Source of the DNA: Candidatus Zhuqueibacterota bacterium
Lineage (GTDB): Bacteria; Zhuqueibacterota; Zhuqueibacteria; Zhuqueibacterales; Geothermadaptataceae
Length of the DNA: 35,443 nucleotides
Direction of reading: 5' to 3'
NCBI GenBank assembly: GCA_015485525.1
Contig: WFTM01000282.1
Coordinates: 1 to 35,443, forward strand
The notes beneath the pieces were generated by a model that saw only the letters and a program-made list of their open reading frames with translations, was not told where the DNA came from and searched no databases. Every line of letters starts with the position of its first letter. Within the stretch, counting starts at the first letter, position 1. Positions 15,675 to 23,357 of the stretch are shown here, piece after piece. A program made the translations under genes and the position numbers.

Positions 15675-16508
15675 ATGGATGCAAGCATGACACAGGAGAA
15701 ACAAACCGCCAATCCCCCAGCCGGTGGGCCGGCGAAACTGAACCTCACCGGGAAACTCGAAGAGGTTCGCCGTTACTGGAATGATCATATCCACGATCTC
15801 GAGCTGGCCAAACACCCCGTGGGCACGCCGGGATTTTTCGAAGACCTGGCAGAATATCGCTTTGACAAACTCCGCTATTTGCCCAAAGTCGTGGACTTTG
15901 CTTCCTACAAGGGCAAGTCTGTACTCGAAATCGGCTGCGGTGTCGGTATCGATCTGGTGAAATTTGCTGAAAATGGAGCACACGTCACCGGTGTCGATCT
16001 CTCGGAAACCGCCATCGACCTGGCGCGCAAAAACTTCGCCCACCGCAAGCTCGATGGCAACTTTCTGGTGATGAATGGTGAAGACCTCGACTTCCCCGAT
16101 GCTTCTTTCGATGTCGTCTATGTGCACGGTGTTTTGCAGTACACTGCCGACCCGCATCAGATGGCGCGGGAAATGTACCGCGTCCTGCGCAAGGGGGGCG
16201 AGGCGATAGGAATGGTTTACAACCGGATTTCCTGGCTCAATGCCCTGTCAAAAGTGATGAAAGTTGATCTCGAGCACGAGGACGCTCCTGTACTGGAAAA
16301 ATACACCATCGGAGAGTTCAGGGATATCCTTTCTCCCTTCGATGAAATCGAAATCATCCCGGAGCGTTTTCCTGTAGCCAGCAGATTGCATAAAGGCTGG
16401 AAAGGTGCGCTGTACAACGGCCTTTTTGTGCCGGCTTTCACTATTTTGCCCAAAGCTATCGTCCGCCCGCTCGGGTGGCACATCATGGCCTTTGCCAGAA
16501 AAAAATAA
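15675..16508 (+). CDS. Class I SAM-dependent methyltransferase
   Basis: Predicted 277 residues from ATG 15675, which follows GAGGGA. A TTG seven codons upstream is possible but less well placed. Motif I, VLEIGCGVGIDL (83-94), and the following GAHVTGVDLS acidic end of strand 2 form the SAM pocket. DASFDVVYVHGVLQYTADP and LRKGGEAIGMVYN match motifs II and III of the Methyltransf_11/25 group. The N-terminal KHPVGTPGFFEDLAEYRFDKLRYLP segment is seen in a subgroup of unknown substrate. It is 13 nt upstream of the glycerol-3-phosphate dehydrogenase gene, and both lie behind a sigma-54 promoter. Confidence 0.85.
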   Translation: MDASMTQEKQTANPPAGGPAKLNLTGKLEEVRRYWNDHIHDLELAKHPVGTPGFFEDLAEYRFDKLRYLPKVVDFASYKGKSVLEIGCGVGIDLVKFAENGAHVTGVDLSETAIDLARKNFAHRKLDGNFLVMNGEDLDFPDASFDVVYVHGVLQYTADPHQMAREMYRVLRKGGEAIGMVYNRISWLNALSKVMKVDLEHEDAPVLEKYTIGEFRDILSPFDEIEIIPERFPVASRLHKGWKGALYNGLFVPAFTILPKAIVRPLGWHIMAFARKK

Positions 16509-16521
16509 TCCAGGGACGGAT

Positions 16522-18225
16522 ATGAAAAGGAATGTAGCACGACTTGCAGCCCAGCAGTATGATGTCATCATCATCGGTGGCGGGATTTACGGTGCCTGGG
16601 CAGCCTGGGATGCAGCCCTGCGCGGCCTCACCGTGGCTCTGCTGGAAAAAGATGATTTTGGCGGCGCGACCTCTTCCAACAGCCTGAAAATCATTCACGG
16701 CGGTCTGCGCTATCTGCAGCATGCGGATATCAAACGCATGCGCGAATCCATCCACGAACGGGCTGTGCTCATGCGCATTGCCCCGCAGTACGTCCACCCC
16801 CTGCCCTGCGTCATGCCGACCTACGGCCACGGCATCAAGGGGCGTGAGGTCATGCGTATCGCCCTGTTCCTCAACGACCTGATCGGCTTTGACCGCAACC
16901 GTGGCGCAGCACCACAGAAATTCATGCCCCGCGGTGGAGTTATATCCAAAAAAGAACTGCTGAACATCCTGCCCGGCATCGATGAAAACAAACTCACCGG
17001 CGGCGCGGTGTGGTATGACTGCCAGGTATATAATTCAGAACGCCTGCTGATCAGCGTGCTCAGAGGCGCGGCTAACAAAGGCGCTGAGCTGGCAAATTAT
17101 GCACCTGTGACAGGCTTTCTCCGTCGCGGGAACCGCATCGAGGGGGTGCGTGTTCGCGATGCTCTCGAAAACCGGGACTACGATGTGCGCGGCAAAATCG
17201 TACTCAACGCTGCGGGACCGTGGATCAACAAAACGCTCGGGCTGGCGGATGTTGCGCCGGAAAAACCGTTTAAGCTGTCCAAGGCCATGAACCTGGTCGT
17301 CCGGCGGCAGCTCATCGCCCGCTATGGCGCCGGTATTCCCAGCAAATACGAATTCAAAGATGCCGATGCCGTGATCAACAAGGGTTCCCGCCTGCTGTTC
17401 TTCACACCGTGGCGGCACTACACCCTGATCGGTACGACGCATGTGCCGTACGAAGGCGATCCGGATGACTTTGCCATCACCGAAGAGGATATCACGACGT
17501 TCCTCGATGAATTCAATGCAGCTTATCCGGCCAAAGCCGTGCAGCGCGAAGACATCTGTCATGTGTACGGCGGCTTGCTGCCCATGGATGGTGTTGCCGC
17601 CAATGGCCGGGATGTCACTCTGAGCAAACACTACCGGCTCATCGACCACGCCCGGCAGGATGAACTCGAGGGGCTGGTCAGTCTGCTCGGCGTCAAATAT
17701 ACCACTGCCCGTGATGTCGCCACGCGGAGTGTTGACCTCCTGTGCAAGAAGCTGCAGCAAAAACAGCCCACACGCACGGAGGAGACTCCGATCCCCGGAG
17801 GGGACATCCCCAGTTTTGACACCTACCTCGAAGAGGAAAAAGCCAAACGCGCCTGGGGGCTGGCGCCGCAAACCATCGAGCATCTCATCTATAATTATGG
17901 CACGCTTTACCCGCAGGTTCTCGCAGCCATCGACGACAACCCGGGCCTGGCCGAGCAGGCGTGCGAGCACGAGCAGGTCGTGCTGGCGGAAATTCTGCAT
18001 GGAGTGCGTGAGGAAATGGCCATCAATCTTACGGATGCGATCATGCGGCGTACTGAGCTGGCTTCAGCGGGCTTCCCCGGGGAGCAGGCTGTGCAGCGTG
18101 CGGCCCGGGTTATGGCAAATGAACTCGGTTGGGATGAAAAAGAGACGGGAAGACAAAAGGACAGCGTGAGAAAGCTTTTCGGCATCGCTGCCGGGAAGGA
18201 GTCAGAGCATGAGGTCCCTGCCTGA
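16522..18225 (+). CDS. glpD: FAD-dependent glycerol-3-phosphate dehydrogenase
   Basis: A 567-residue flavoprotein of the GlpD family. It oxidises glycerol-3-phosphate to dihydroxyacetone phosphate at the inner membrane and passes electrons to quinone. The N-terminus has the FAD-binding YDVIIIGGGIYGAWAAWDAA (13-32, GxGxxG at 19-24) and ALLEKDDFGGATSSNS (39-54). The LKIIHGGLRYLQ signature follows at 55-66. The C-terminal third is the DAO_C helical domain (from about 400). ATG 16522 follows GGACGG. The domain order and length fit bacterial GlpD/GlpA-type enzymes. No glpF, glpK or glpR is nearby. The methyltransferase upstream is in the same operon for unknown reasons. Confidence 0.88.
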   Translation: MKRNVARLAAQQYDVIIIGGGIYGAWAAWDAALRGLTVALLEKDDFGGATSSNSLKIIHGGLRYLQHADIKRMRESIHERAVLMRIAPQYVHPLPCVMPTYGHGIKGREVMRIALFLNDLIGFDRNRGAAPQKFMPRGGVISKKELLNILPGIDENKLTGGAVWYDCQVYNSERLLISVLRGAANKGAELANYAPVTGFLRRGNRIEGVRVRDALENRDYDVRGKIVLNAAGPWINKTLGLADVAPEKPFKLSKAMNLVVRRQLIARYGAGIPSKYEFKDADAVINKGSRLLFFTPWRHYTLIGTTHVPYEGDPDDFAITEEDITTFLDEFNAAYPAKAVQREDICHVYGGLLPMDGVAANGRDVTLSKHYRLIDHARQDELEGLVSLLGVKYTTARDVATRSVDLLCKKLQQKQPTRTEETPIPGGDIPSFDTYLEEEKAKRAWGLAPQTIEHLIYNYGTLYPQVLAAIDDNPGLAEQACEHEQVVLAEILHGVREEMAINLTDAIMRRTELASAGFPGEQAVQRAARVMANELGWDEKETGRQKDSVRKLFGIAAGKESEHEVPA

Positions 18226-18235
18226 GGCAGCTCTT

Positions 18236-19147
18236 TCACGCCGTTTTTTTCTGCGGCAGCCGCTTGCGCATGCGGATGCGGTTGCCCTTTCTGTTAAAGC
18301 TGACGCGGTCCATCAGGTTGTAGATGATGCGCAGGCCGCGACCGTAAATTTTCATCGACACACTGCCTGAAACCTCACGCTTGCGAAAGCCCGGGCCATC
18401 ATCCTCGATGCGGACATCGAGCCATTCCTCGTCACTGGCGAGAGACAGCCGGATGGTGCGCTCTGCATAGACCGGGTCGCGCAGGCGCTCGCGTTTGCGT
18501 ACCTCGAACAGCGAGACTTCCTTCCCCTCTACCTTGCCGCTCTCATCCTTCCATTCCGACAGCAGCTCGAGATTCCCGTGCTCATGAGCGTTCTGCAGCG
18601 CTTCTTCGATAGCCAGCCAGATGTTCAGCAGAGCGTCGGTCTCGAAATAGGTATAGTTCAACAAAATATCCTGCACCACCTTTTGCACCGCTTCGAGCTG
18701 AAAATCTCCGGTATGCATGACCATTTCGATCTTGAACCTCTGCACCAGCTCCGATGCAATCGAGCCTTCACGTTGCTTGTTAAAAAAATATTCCGCACGC
18801 TTGATCGTCTGCAACAGATGATCCGTATCGATCGGGCGGGACAGGCAATCGAACATGCCCAGGGAAATAGCCTCCAGGATGCGCTCGTCATAGTGCCGGC
18901 TGGCGATGAGCACAACCGGAACGGGCGGACTGAGCAAACGGCACGAGCGCAAAACCGTAAAGCCATTGTCGTAGTCTTCGAGAATATCGCAAATGACAAG
19001 GTCTGCGGCGTGGTTTCGAATCGCTTCTCTGACTTCCCGGTCGATGGCACTTCGGGCTGTGACCTCATACCCATGATGCTCCAGGATATCCCGTACTTTC
19101 GCAAGCAGGTTATCGTTTTTGTGGATCAGGAGTATTTTTTTCATCAT
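18236..19147 (-). CDS. Degenerate receiver fused to RsbW-like HATPase (anti-sigma type)
   Basis: Predicted 303 residues from ATG 19147. An adjacent ATG (19144) and a distant TTG (19183) are alternatives. The receiver-like region (about 3-118) keeps phosphoacceptor D54 in LVICDI, but the acidic pair is H9-K10 (LLIHKND) and the conserved Lys is R104 (CLSRPID), so normal Mg-dependent phosphorylation is doubtful. The C-terminal half (about 145-298) is a HATPase_c_2/RsbW-like domain: an N-box with N186 (AIEEALQNAHEHGN), a G1 box EDDGPGF and a G2 box YGRGLRIIYNLMD. It is a paralogue of the next gene. Its likely partners are the STAS proteins encoded upstream. It converges on glpD with a 10-nt gap. 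Confidence 0.82.
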   Translation of the reverse strand: MMKKILLIHKNDNLLAKVRDILEHHGYEVTARSAIDREVREAIRNHAADLVICDILEDYDNGFTVLRSCRLLSPPVPVVLIASRHYDERILEAISLGMFDCLSRPIDTDHLLQTIKRAEYFFNKQREGSIASELVQRFKIEMVMHTGDFQLEAVQKVVQDILLNYTYFETDALLNIWLAIEEALQNAHEHGNLELLSEWKDESGKVEGKEVSLFEVRKRERLRDPVYAERTIRLSLASDEEWLDVRIEDDGPGFRKREVSGSVSMKIYGRGLRIIYNLMDRVSFNRKGNRIRMRKRLPQKKTA

Positions 19148-19531
19148 CGCGGTTGTGCACTCTGTATGGTGACAGGATATCAACTTCAGGGAAAATCAAC
19201 GGAATTTTTTCAATAGCCATGTTGCCAAACTGCTTTCTGCATCCCGGCCTGCATCATTCCTGATGCAACCCCGGTGATAAACACACATGCCAGCACTTCG
19301 CACCGCCCAACAGCCTGAAGCAGGCCCGGCGTTCTGCCTCGCCGGAGGCCGGCGTGAACAGGCACATGCGCAGAGCAGAGTCATGTACTGCGCAGATTAA
19401 TAAAATCAGGGGAAAATCGAAAGAAAAAAGTCAGAATACATCCTGCAGAGGATGAATCGGAGGATGAGCAGGGTACTGCCAAAGGGGGAGTAATAAGAGG
19501 GCGGATATCTTCCGGGGAGGTTGGCCGCAAA
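19148..19531. other. Intergenic gap between the two REC-HATPase genes
   Basis: This stretch of 384 nt shows no convincing gene. A short hairpin CATCCT-gcag-AGGATG lies at 19439-19454. The length suggests that the distal REC-HATPase gene may have its own promoter, but I cannot point to one. Confidence 0.4.
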
Positions 19532-20440
19532 TTAAGCCGCACGCAGTGAGACGGTCTTGATCAGAGTGATTTCGTTCCCTTTTTCATTGAACAGGATTTT
19601 ATCGACCAGGTTATTGATGATCATCAGTCCCATGCCGTGCACCTCGCCGGTTGCTGCGTCGCGGATATGGCTGGTATCAAAACCATCACCCTCATCATGA
19701 AAGACGATGTGCAGCTCGGGTTTCCGATACTTCAGATCAAAATCGATGTGGCGCCCGCCATATTCAGGCGTTGCCAGGCGCTCTTTTTTGATCTTGTCAA
19801 AACGCGTGCAATAAGTTGCCTCATCAATGCACTCTTCCTTCCAGCGTGAATCCAGCTCCAGGCAGCCGTGGTCGAGGGCATTCATCCCGGCTTCTTCAAC
19901 AGCCAGCAGCAAATTGGTTTCATCATTCTGATTGCAGCCGATGTAGTTGCGCAGGACATCCTTGACCAGATTTTGCATCCCTGAAGGAGAGAAATCCCGC
20001 GCTTTGATGCTGAGATGCAGGCAAAACTCCGTAACAAATGTGCTCAGGTCCTGGTTCTCCGTACTCCCCTTTATCAGCTTGCGCGCCCGTTCGATAACGT
20101 CGAGCACCTTATCCTGATCAAAAGGTTTGATGATAAAATCAAACGCCCCTTCGCGCAACGCAGAGATAAAAATCTCATCTTCAGCATAGCCGGTCATCAG
20201 GATAAAGGGAATCTGTGGATAAACCTGCCGGCACACTCTCAGCATTTCCATCCCCGAGGTCTCATCTTCCCCCATATAGATATCCGACAGTATCAGGTCG
20301 ATGTCGTTTTCATCCTGCAGGAGCTGCAGCGCTGAGGTCGCATTATCGGCCTTGTAACTTTCGATACCATTTTTAGACAAAATCGATGTGAGCATTTTCA
20401 CTATCTGCACATCATCATCAACCACGAGAACCTTTTGCAT
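19532..20440 (-). CDS. Response regulator with RsbW-like HATPase output
   Basis: A 302-residue protein. The receiver (1-120) is canonical: acidic pair D8-D9, phosphoacceptor D53, T83 and K105 in FIIKPF. After a linker, residues about 135-300 form a HATPase domain of the RsbW/SpoIIAB class: an N-box with N187 (VEEAGMNALDHGCL), a G1 box HDEGDGFD and a G2 box HGMGLMIINNLVD. In partner-switching systems such kinases phosphorylate STAS proteins and bind sigma factors or other targets in turn. A receiver-HATPase fusion lets CheA phosphorylation control that step. It lies 132 nt downstream of cheR. It is the intact paralogue of the degenerate one at 18236-19147. Confidence 0.85.
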   Translation of the reverse strand: MQKVLVVDDDVQIVKMLTSILSKNGIESYKADNATSALQLLQDENDIDLILSDIYMGEDETSGMEMLRVCRQVYPQIPFILMTGYAEDEIFISALREGAFDFIIKPFDQDKVLDVIERARKLIKGSTENQDLSTFVTEFCLHLSIKARDFSPSGMQNLVKDVLRNYIGCNQNDETNLLLAVEEAGMNALDHGCLELDSRWKEECIDEATYCTRFDKIKKERLATPEYGGRHIDFDLKYRKPELHIVFHDEGDGFDTSHIRDAATGEVHGMGLMIINNLVDKILFNEKGNEITLIKTVSLRAA

Positions 20441-20572
20441 CCTTTATCCTAACCCTTCTGGCTGAGCCTGAGCTCAAATTGCATGATTCTGTTACTATCC
20501 CGATTTATCCACAAACAAGTGCTGTGCAGGGCAAACCGGTAAATCCTCTTCCATATTCTGAAATCCCATGAA

Positions 20573-21439
20573 CTATTTGATCCACAGACTTTTGCCCTCT
20601 TCCGAGACATAGAACGCCGCGTTGTCGATGAAAATCGGCTGGAAATAATCATCCACACCATAGGTCGTTTCTGAGCCCCCGAGACAGAGCAGACCACTGG
20701 GATGCAATACCTTACGGATATGACCGAGGATCTGCTGCTTTGACTGCAAATCGAAATAGATCAGAACATTGCGACAAAAGACCATATCGAACTTGCCGAG
20801 ATACGTCGCGTCGGATTTCAGATTATGGGCTGAGAAGCGAGCCATATTTTTGATCACCGGTTTGACCCGCCAGGTATTGTCATCGACCTGATCGAAATAC
20901 TTGATCAGCAATTTGACCGGCATACCCCGGCTGATTTCGAGCTGGGAATAGACCCCTTCCTTGGCCTGCTGCAAAGCCGACTGGGAAATATCCGTACCCG
21001 TTATCTTCACATTCCAGCCGTTAAACAACCCGGTCTCCTGAATGATCATGGCGATGGTGTATATTTCCTGGCCGGTGGAGCTGGCAGCAGACCAGATATT
21101 CAGCGTCCGCGTCGTTGCTTTCAACTCAGCCATTTTTTTCAGAATGGTTTTCTCCAGAGCTACAAAGGGCTTACCATCGCGGAACCAGGAGGTCTCATTG
21201 GTCGTCAATGCATCGATGACCAGGGTTTCGACCTGAACATTAAAGCCTTTGCGTAATTCCTGACACAGCTCATCCATCGTGTTCAGGTTGGCAATTCGCA
21301 GGACTGTTTTCAGGCGGCTCTCGATCAGATAGCGTTTTTCTTCGCCGAGCTGGATACCGGTTTTCTTATAGAAAAACTCAGACACGAACCGCAGATCTTC
21401 AGTCGAAAGCTTCGTGGTGTTTTCTTTTGTTTCAAGCAT
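20573..21439 (-). CDS. cheR: Chemotaxis protein methyltransferase CheR
   Basis: A 288-residue enzyme that methylates receptor glutamates using SAM. The N-terminal helical CheR_N domain (about 8-70) carries the ALTTNETSWFRD segment (77-88). The SAM domain has IWSAASSTGQEIYTIAM (115-131), close to the usual SAACSTGEEPYS but with Gln for the first Glu, and the conserved FCRNVLIYFD (221-230). No TPR extension is present. The stop of cheB is 14 nt upstream, so the two are cotranscribed. The receptor it acts on is most likely the globin-PAS-MCP protein encoded upstream. Confidence 0.95.
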   Translation of the reverse strand: MLETKENTTKLSTEDLRFVSEFFYKKTGIQLGEEKRYLIESRLKTVLRIANLNTMDELCQELRKGFNVQVETLVIDALTTNETSWFRDGKPFVALEKTILKKMAELKATTRTLNIWSAASSTGQEIYTIAMIIQETGLFNGWNVKITGTDISQSALQQAKEGVYSQLEISRGMPVKLLIKYFDQVDDNTWRVKPVIKNMARFSAHNLKSDATYLGKFDMVFCRNVLIYFDLQSKQQILGHIRKVLHPSGLLCLGGSETTYGVDDYFQPIFIDNAAFYVSEEGKSLWIK

Positions 21440-21453
21440 GGATATCGTCTCGT

Positions 21454-22506
21454 TTAAATGATAAACTCTGATATGGTTTGATAAACCTTCTCGATCGGCA
21501 CCACTTCATCAGCAAGGCCGGCCTGCACAACGGCACCGGGCATCCCCCAAACGACACTCGTCTCAGCATCCTGAGCAATGATAGGAATTCCAGCTTCCTT
21601 CATCACCTGCATGCCACGCATCCCGTCTTCACCCATGCCGGTCAAAATGACACCAATCGCCCTCTCCCCGTAACTTTTCGCCACAGAACGAAAGAGGACG
21701 TCAACAGCCGGCCGGCAAAAGTTCTCCGGTGGTTTCTGATGCAAGTGAATTGCCTTGACACCGTTGCGCTCTGCCACTTCCATGTGATAATCCCCCGGGG
21801 CAATATAGGCATGCCCGGGCCTGACAGGCTCACCCGCACGGGCTTCATGCACAGGCATCCTTCCCACTTTGTCGAGCTGCTCCGCAAGCTTTTTCGTAAA
21901 AATGGGTGGCATGTGTTGCACGATCAGCACAGCCTGTTTCAGTTCACGCGGGAATTGGGAAAACAGCTTGTGCAGCGTGGGTGGCCCGCCTGTGCTGACA
22001 CCGATAGCGATCACATCTCTGGGCAACAGCTTCTGCATGCTTCTCTTCTGCAGCCCGGTTCCTGAGTGGTTTGCCAGGGGTTGCCGGCGCGGCATCTGTG
22101 CCTGACGGTTGCGTGTCAGCGCCTGCAACTTGGGCAACAGTTCCTCACGCATCTTGCGCATGCTCAGTTCGATCGACTGGCCACCGGACGGTTTGGTGAC
22201 AAAATCCACAGCGCCCAGTTTCAGGGCATCCAGAGTGAGCTCTGCACCTTTTTCCGTATGCGCACTGAACACCACAGATTTGATCCGGGGGTGTTTCCGG
22301 GTCAGTTCGCGCAGCGTTGCGATGCCGTCCATCTCCGGCATTTCCATATCAAGGGTCAGCATATCCGGTTGCAGCTCCGGAATTTTCATCATCGCGATGC
22401 GCCCGTTGGGTGCACTGCCCACGACCTCGATTGCCGGGTCTTCTGCCAGAACGTCCGCTATCGTCTTGCGGTACAGGGCGGAATCATCGACTACCATAAC
22501 TTTCAT
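21454..22506 (-). CDS. cheB: Chemotaxis response regulator protein-glutamate methylesterase CheB
   Basis: A 350-residue protein with a receiver (1-115; D7-D8, phosphoacceptor D53, K105) and a methylesterase/deamidase domain (about 162-348). The catalytic triad is visible: S171 in GVSTGGPP, H198 in VQHMPP and D294 in TGMGEDGMRG. It removes methyl groups added by CheR and adapts the receptor array. It sits between cheY and cheR on the same strand with short gaps (33 and 14 nt). All catalytic residues are present, so it should be active. Confidence 0.96.
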   Translation of the reverse strand: MKVMVVDDSALYRKTIADVLAEDPAIEVVGSAPNGRIAMMKIPELQPDMLTLDMEMPEMDGIATLRELTRKHPRIKSVVFSAHTEKGAELTLDALKLGAVDFVTKPSGGQSIELSMRKMREELLPKLQALTRNRQAQMPRRQPLANHSGTGLQKRSMQKLLPRDVIAIGVSTGGPPTLHKLFSQFPRELKQAVLIVQHMPPIFTKKLAEQLDKVGRMPVHEARAGEPVRPGHAYIAPGDYHMEVAERNGVKAIHLHQKPPENFCRPAVDVLFRSVAKSYGERAIGVILTGMGEDGMRGMQVMKEAGIPIIAQDAETSVVWGMPGAVVQAGLADEVVPIEKVYQTISEFII

Positions 22507-22539
22507 ATGCGAGCTCTTATTTTCAAGGTTCAGAAAGAG

Positions 22540-22902
22540 TTATCCGGCTACAGCATGAATTTTTTCCAGCACAACATCTGGTGTGAAGGGTTTCATGATG
22601 TATTCATCCGCACCTGCTTCGATCGCCTTGAGAATGTTCGACATCTTGTTCAGCGTCGTCAGCATGACGATTTTGGTAGATGGCGCCAAATTTTTTGTAC
22701 GCACTTCGGTGAGGAAAGTGAAACCATCCATGATCGGCATTTCCCAGTCGAGCAGGATCACGTTGATATCCTGCTGGCTGGTAACGACATCGAGGGCTTC
22801 CTGACCATTTTCCGCCTCGACGACTTTGATGCCCTCTTCCTCGAGAATATTGCGGACCATGGTGCGCACAGTCAACGAATCATCTACGGTAAGTACTTTC
22901 AT
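22540..22902 (-). CDS. CheY-type single-domain response regulator
   Basis: A 120-residue receiver without an output domain: D7-D8, phosphoacceptor D52 in LLDWEMPIMDG, T82 and K104 in IMKPF, all canonical. It is one of two CheY-like proteins in the cluster (the other is at 29826-30203). This one is placed with cheB and cheR, so it could be the phosphate sink or the output for a target not encoded here. It lies 33 nt from each neighbouring gene. Confidence 0.93.
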   Translation of the reverse strand: MKVLTVDDSLTVRTMVRNILEEEGIKVVEAENGQEALDVVTSQQDINVILLDWEMPIMDGFTFLTEVRTKNLAPSTKIVMLTTLNKMSNILKAIEAGADEYIMKPFTPDVVLEKIHAVAG

Positions 22903-22935
22903 GTTTTGACCTTATATTATTCGTTCAATCCTGAT

Positions 22936-23166
22936 TTATCTGGTAACATACAGGGAAATATAGAGCGGGATAGCCACGTACAATATCAAATCGCGAATGA
23001 GATAATAGGTAAAAACCACTGCAAACAGTTTCCACCCTCTCTCACGAATCAACGCTTTGAACCCATCGCGTTTCACGATCAAAATACTGTCGATGATATA
23101 TTTCTTGTACAGCCGAAAAACGAATGAGGTCTTCAGCGTTGTCAGTTTGAAAACCGATGATTTCAT
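22936..23166 (-). CDS. Small hypothetical membrane protein
   Basis: A 76-residue protein from ATG 23166, with AAAGGA 5 nt upstream. A longer reading from a TTG at 23250 lacks this support. The N-terminal half is basic and amphipathic (FRLYKKYIIDSILIVKRDGFKALIRERG), and the C-terminal half is one hydrophobic segment (LFAVVFTYYLIRDLILYVAIPLYISLYV split by R-D). No family is recognised. It sits between the receptor gene and cheY with a 33-nt gap to the latter, so it is probably expressed with the che genes. It could tether part of the soluble array to the membrane. That is speculation. Confidence 0.55.
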   Translation of the reverse strand: MKSSVFKLTTLKTSFVFRLYKKYIIDSILIVKRDGFKALIRERGWKLFAVVFTYYLIRDLILYVAIPLYISLYVTR

Positions 23167-23299
23167 GGATCCTTTCCGGCAATCCGGCGCGATCACCTCG
23201 TTTATCCCAGTATGTTTCCGGAATCTGTTCTGATGTCGTATGCCTAACAAACTTCACCAGCACGCTGTTTTTCCAGACAGATCAGAATTCTCCCGACAG

Positions 23300-23327
23300 G
23301 CCTGCCGGGGTATAGTCCCCGTCAGGC
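23300..23327 (-). terminator. Strong hairpin downstream of the globin-MCP gene
   Basis: GCCTGACGGGG and CCCCGGCAGGC (read on the minus strand; 23317-23327 and 23300-23310) form an 11-bp stem with one mismatch and a 6-nt loop, about 30 nt after the receptor stop. There is no U-tract, so it may be a partial terminator or an mRNA-stability element that sets lower expression of the distal che genes. Confidence 0.4.
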
Positions 23328-23357
23328 ACTGCCAGTCGTCACAGTCCGTTGACAAGA

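Noticed and set aside
18218-18230. Rho-independent terminator between glpD and the converging REC-HATPase gene
   Set aside because: CTGCC-TGA-GGCAG is only a 5-bp stem across the glpD stop codon, and no immediate T-run follows.
22066-23127. 353-codon plus-strand frame opposite cheB, cheY and the small membrane protein
   Set aside because: It spans three genes on the other strand and has no ribosome site or known pattern.
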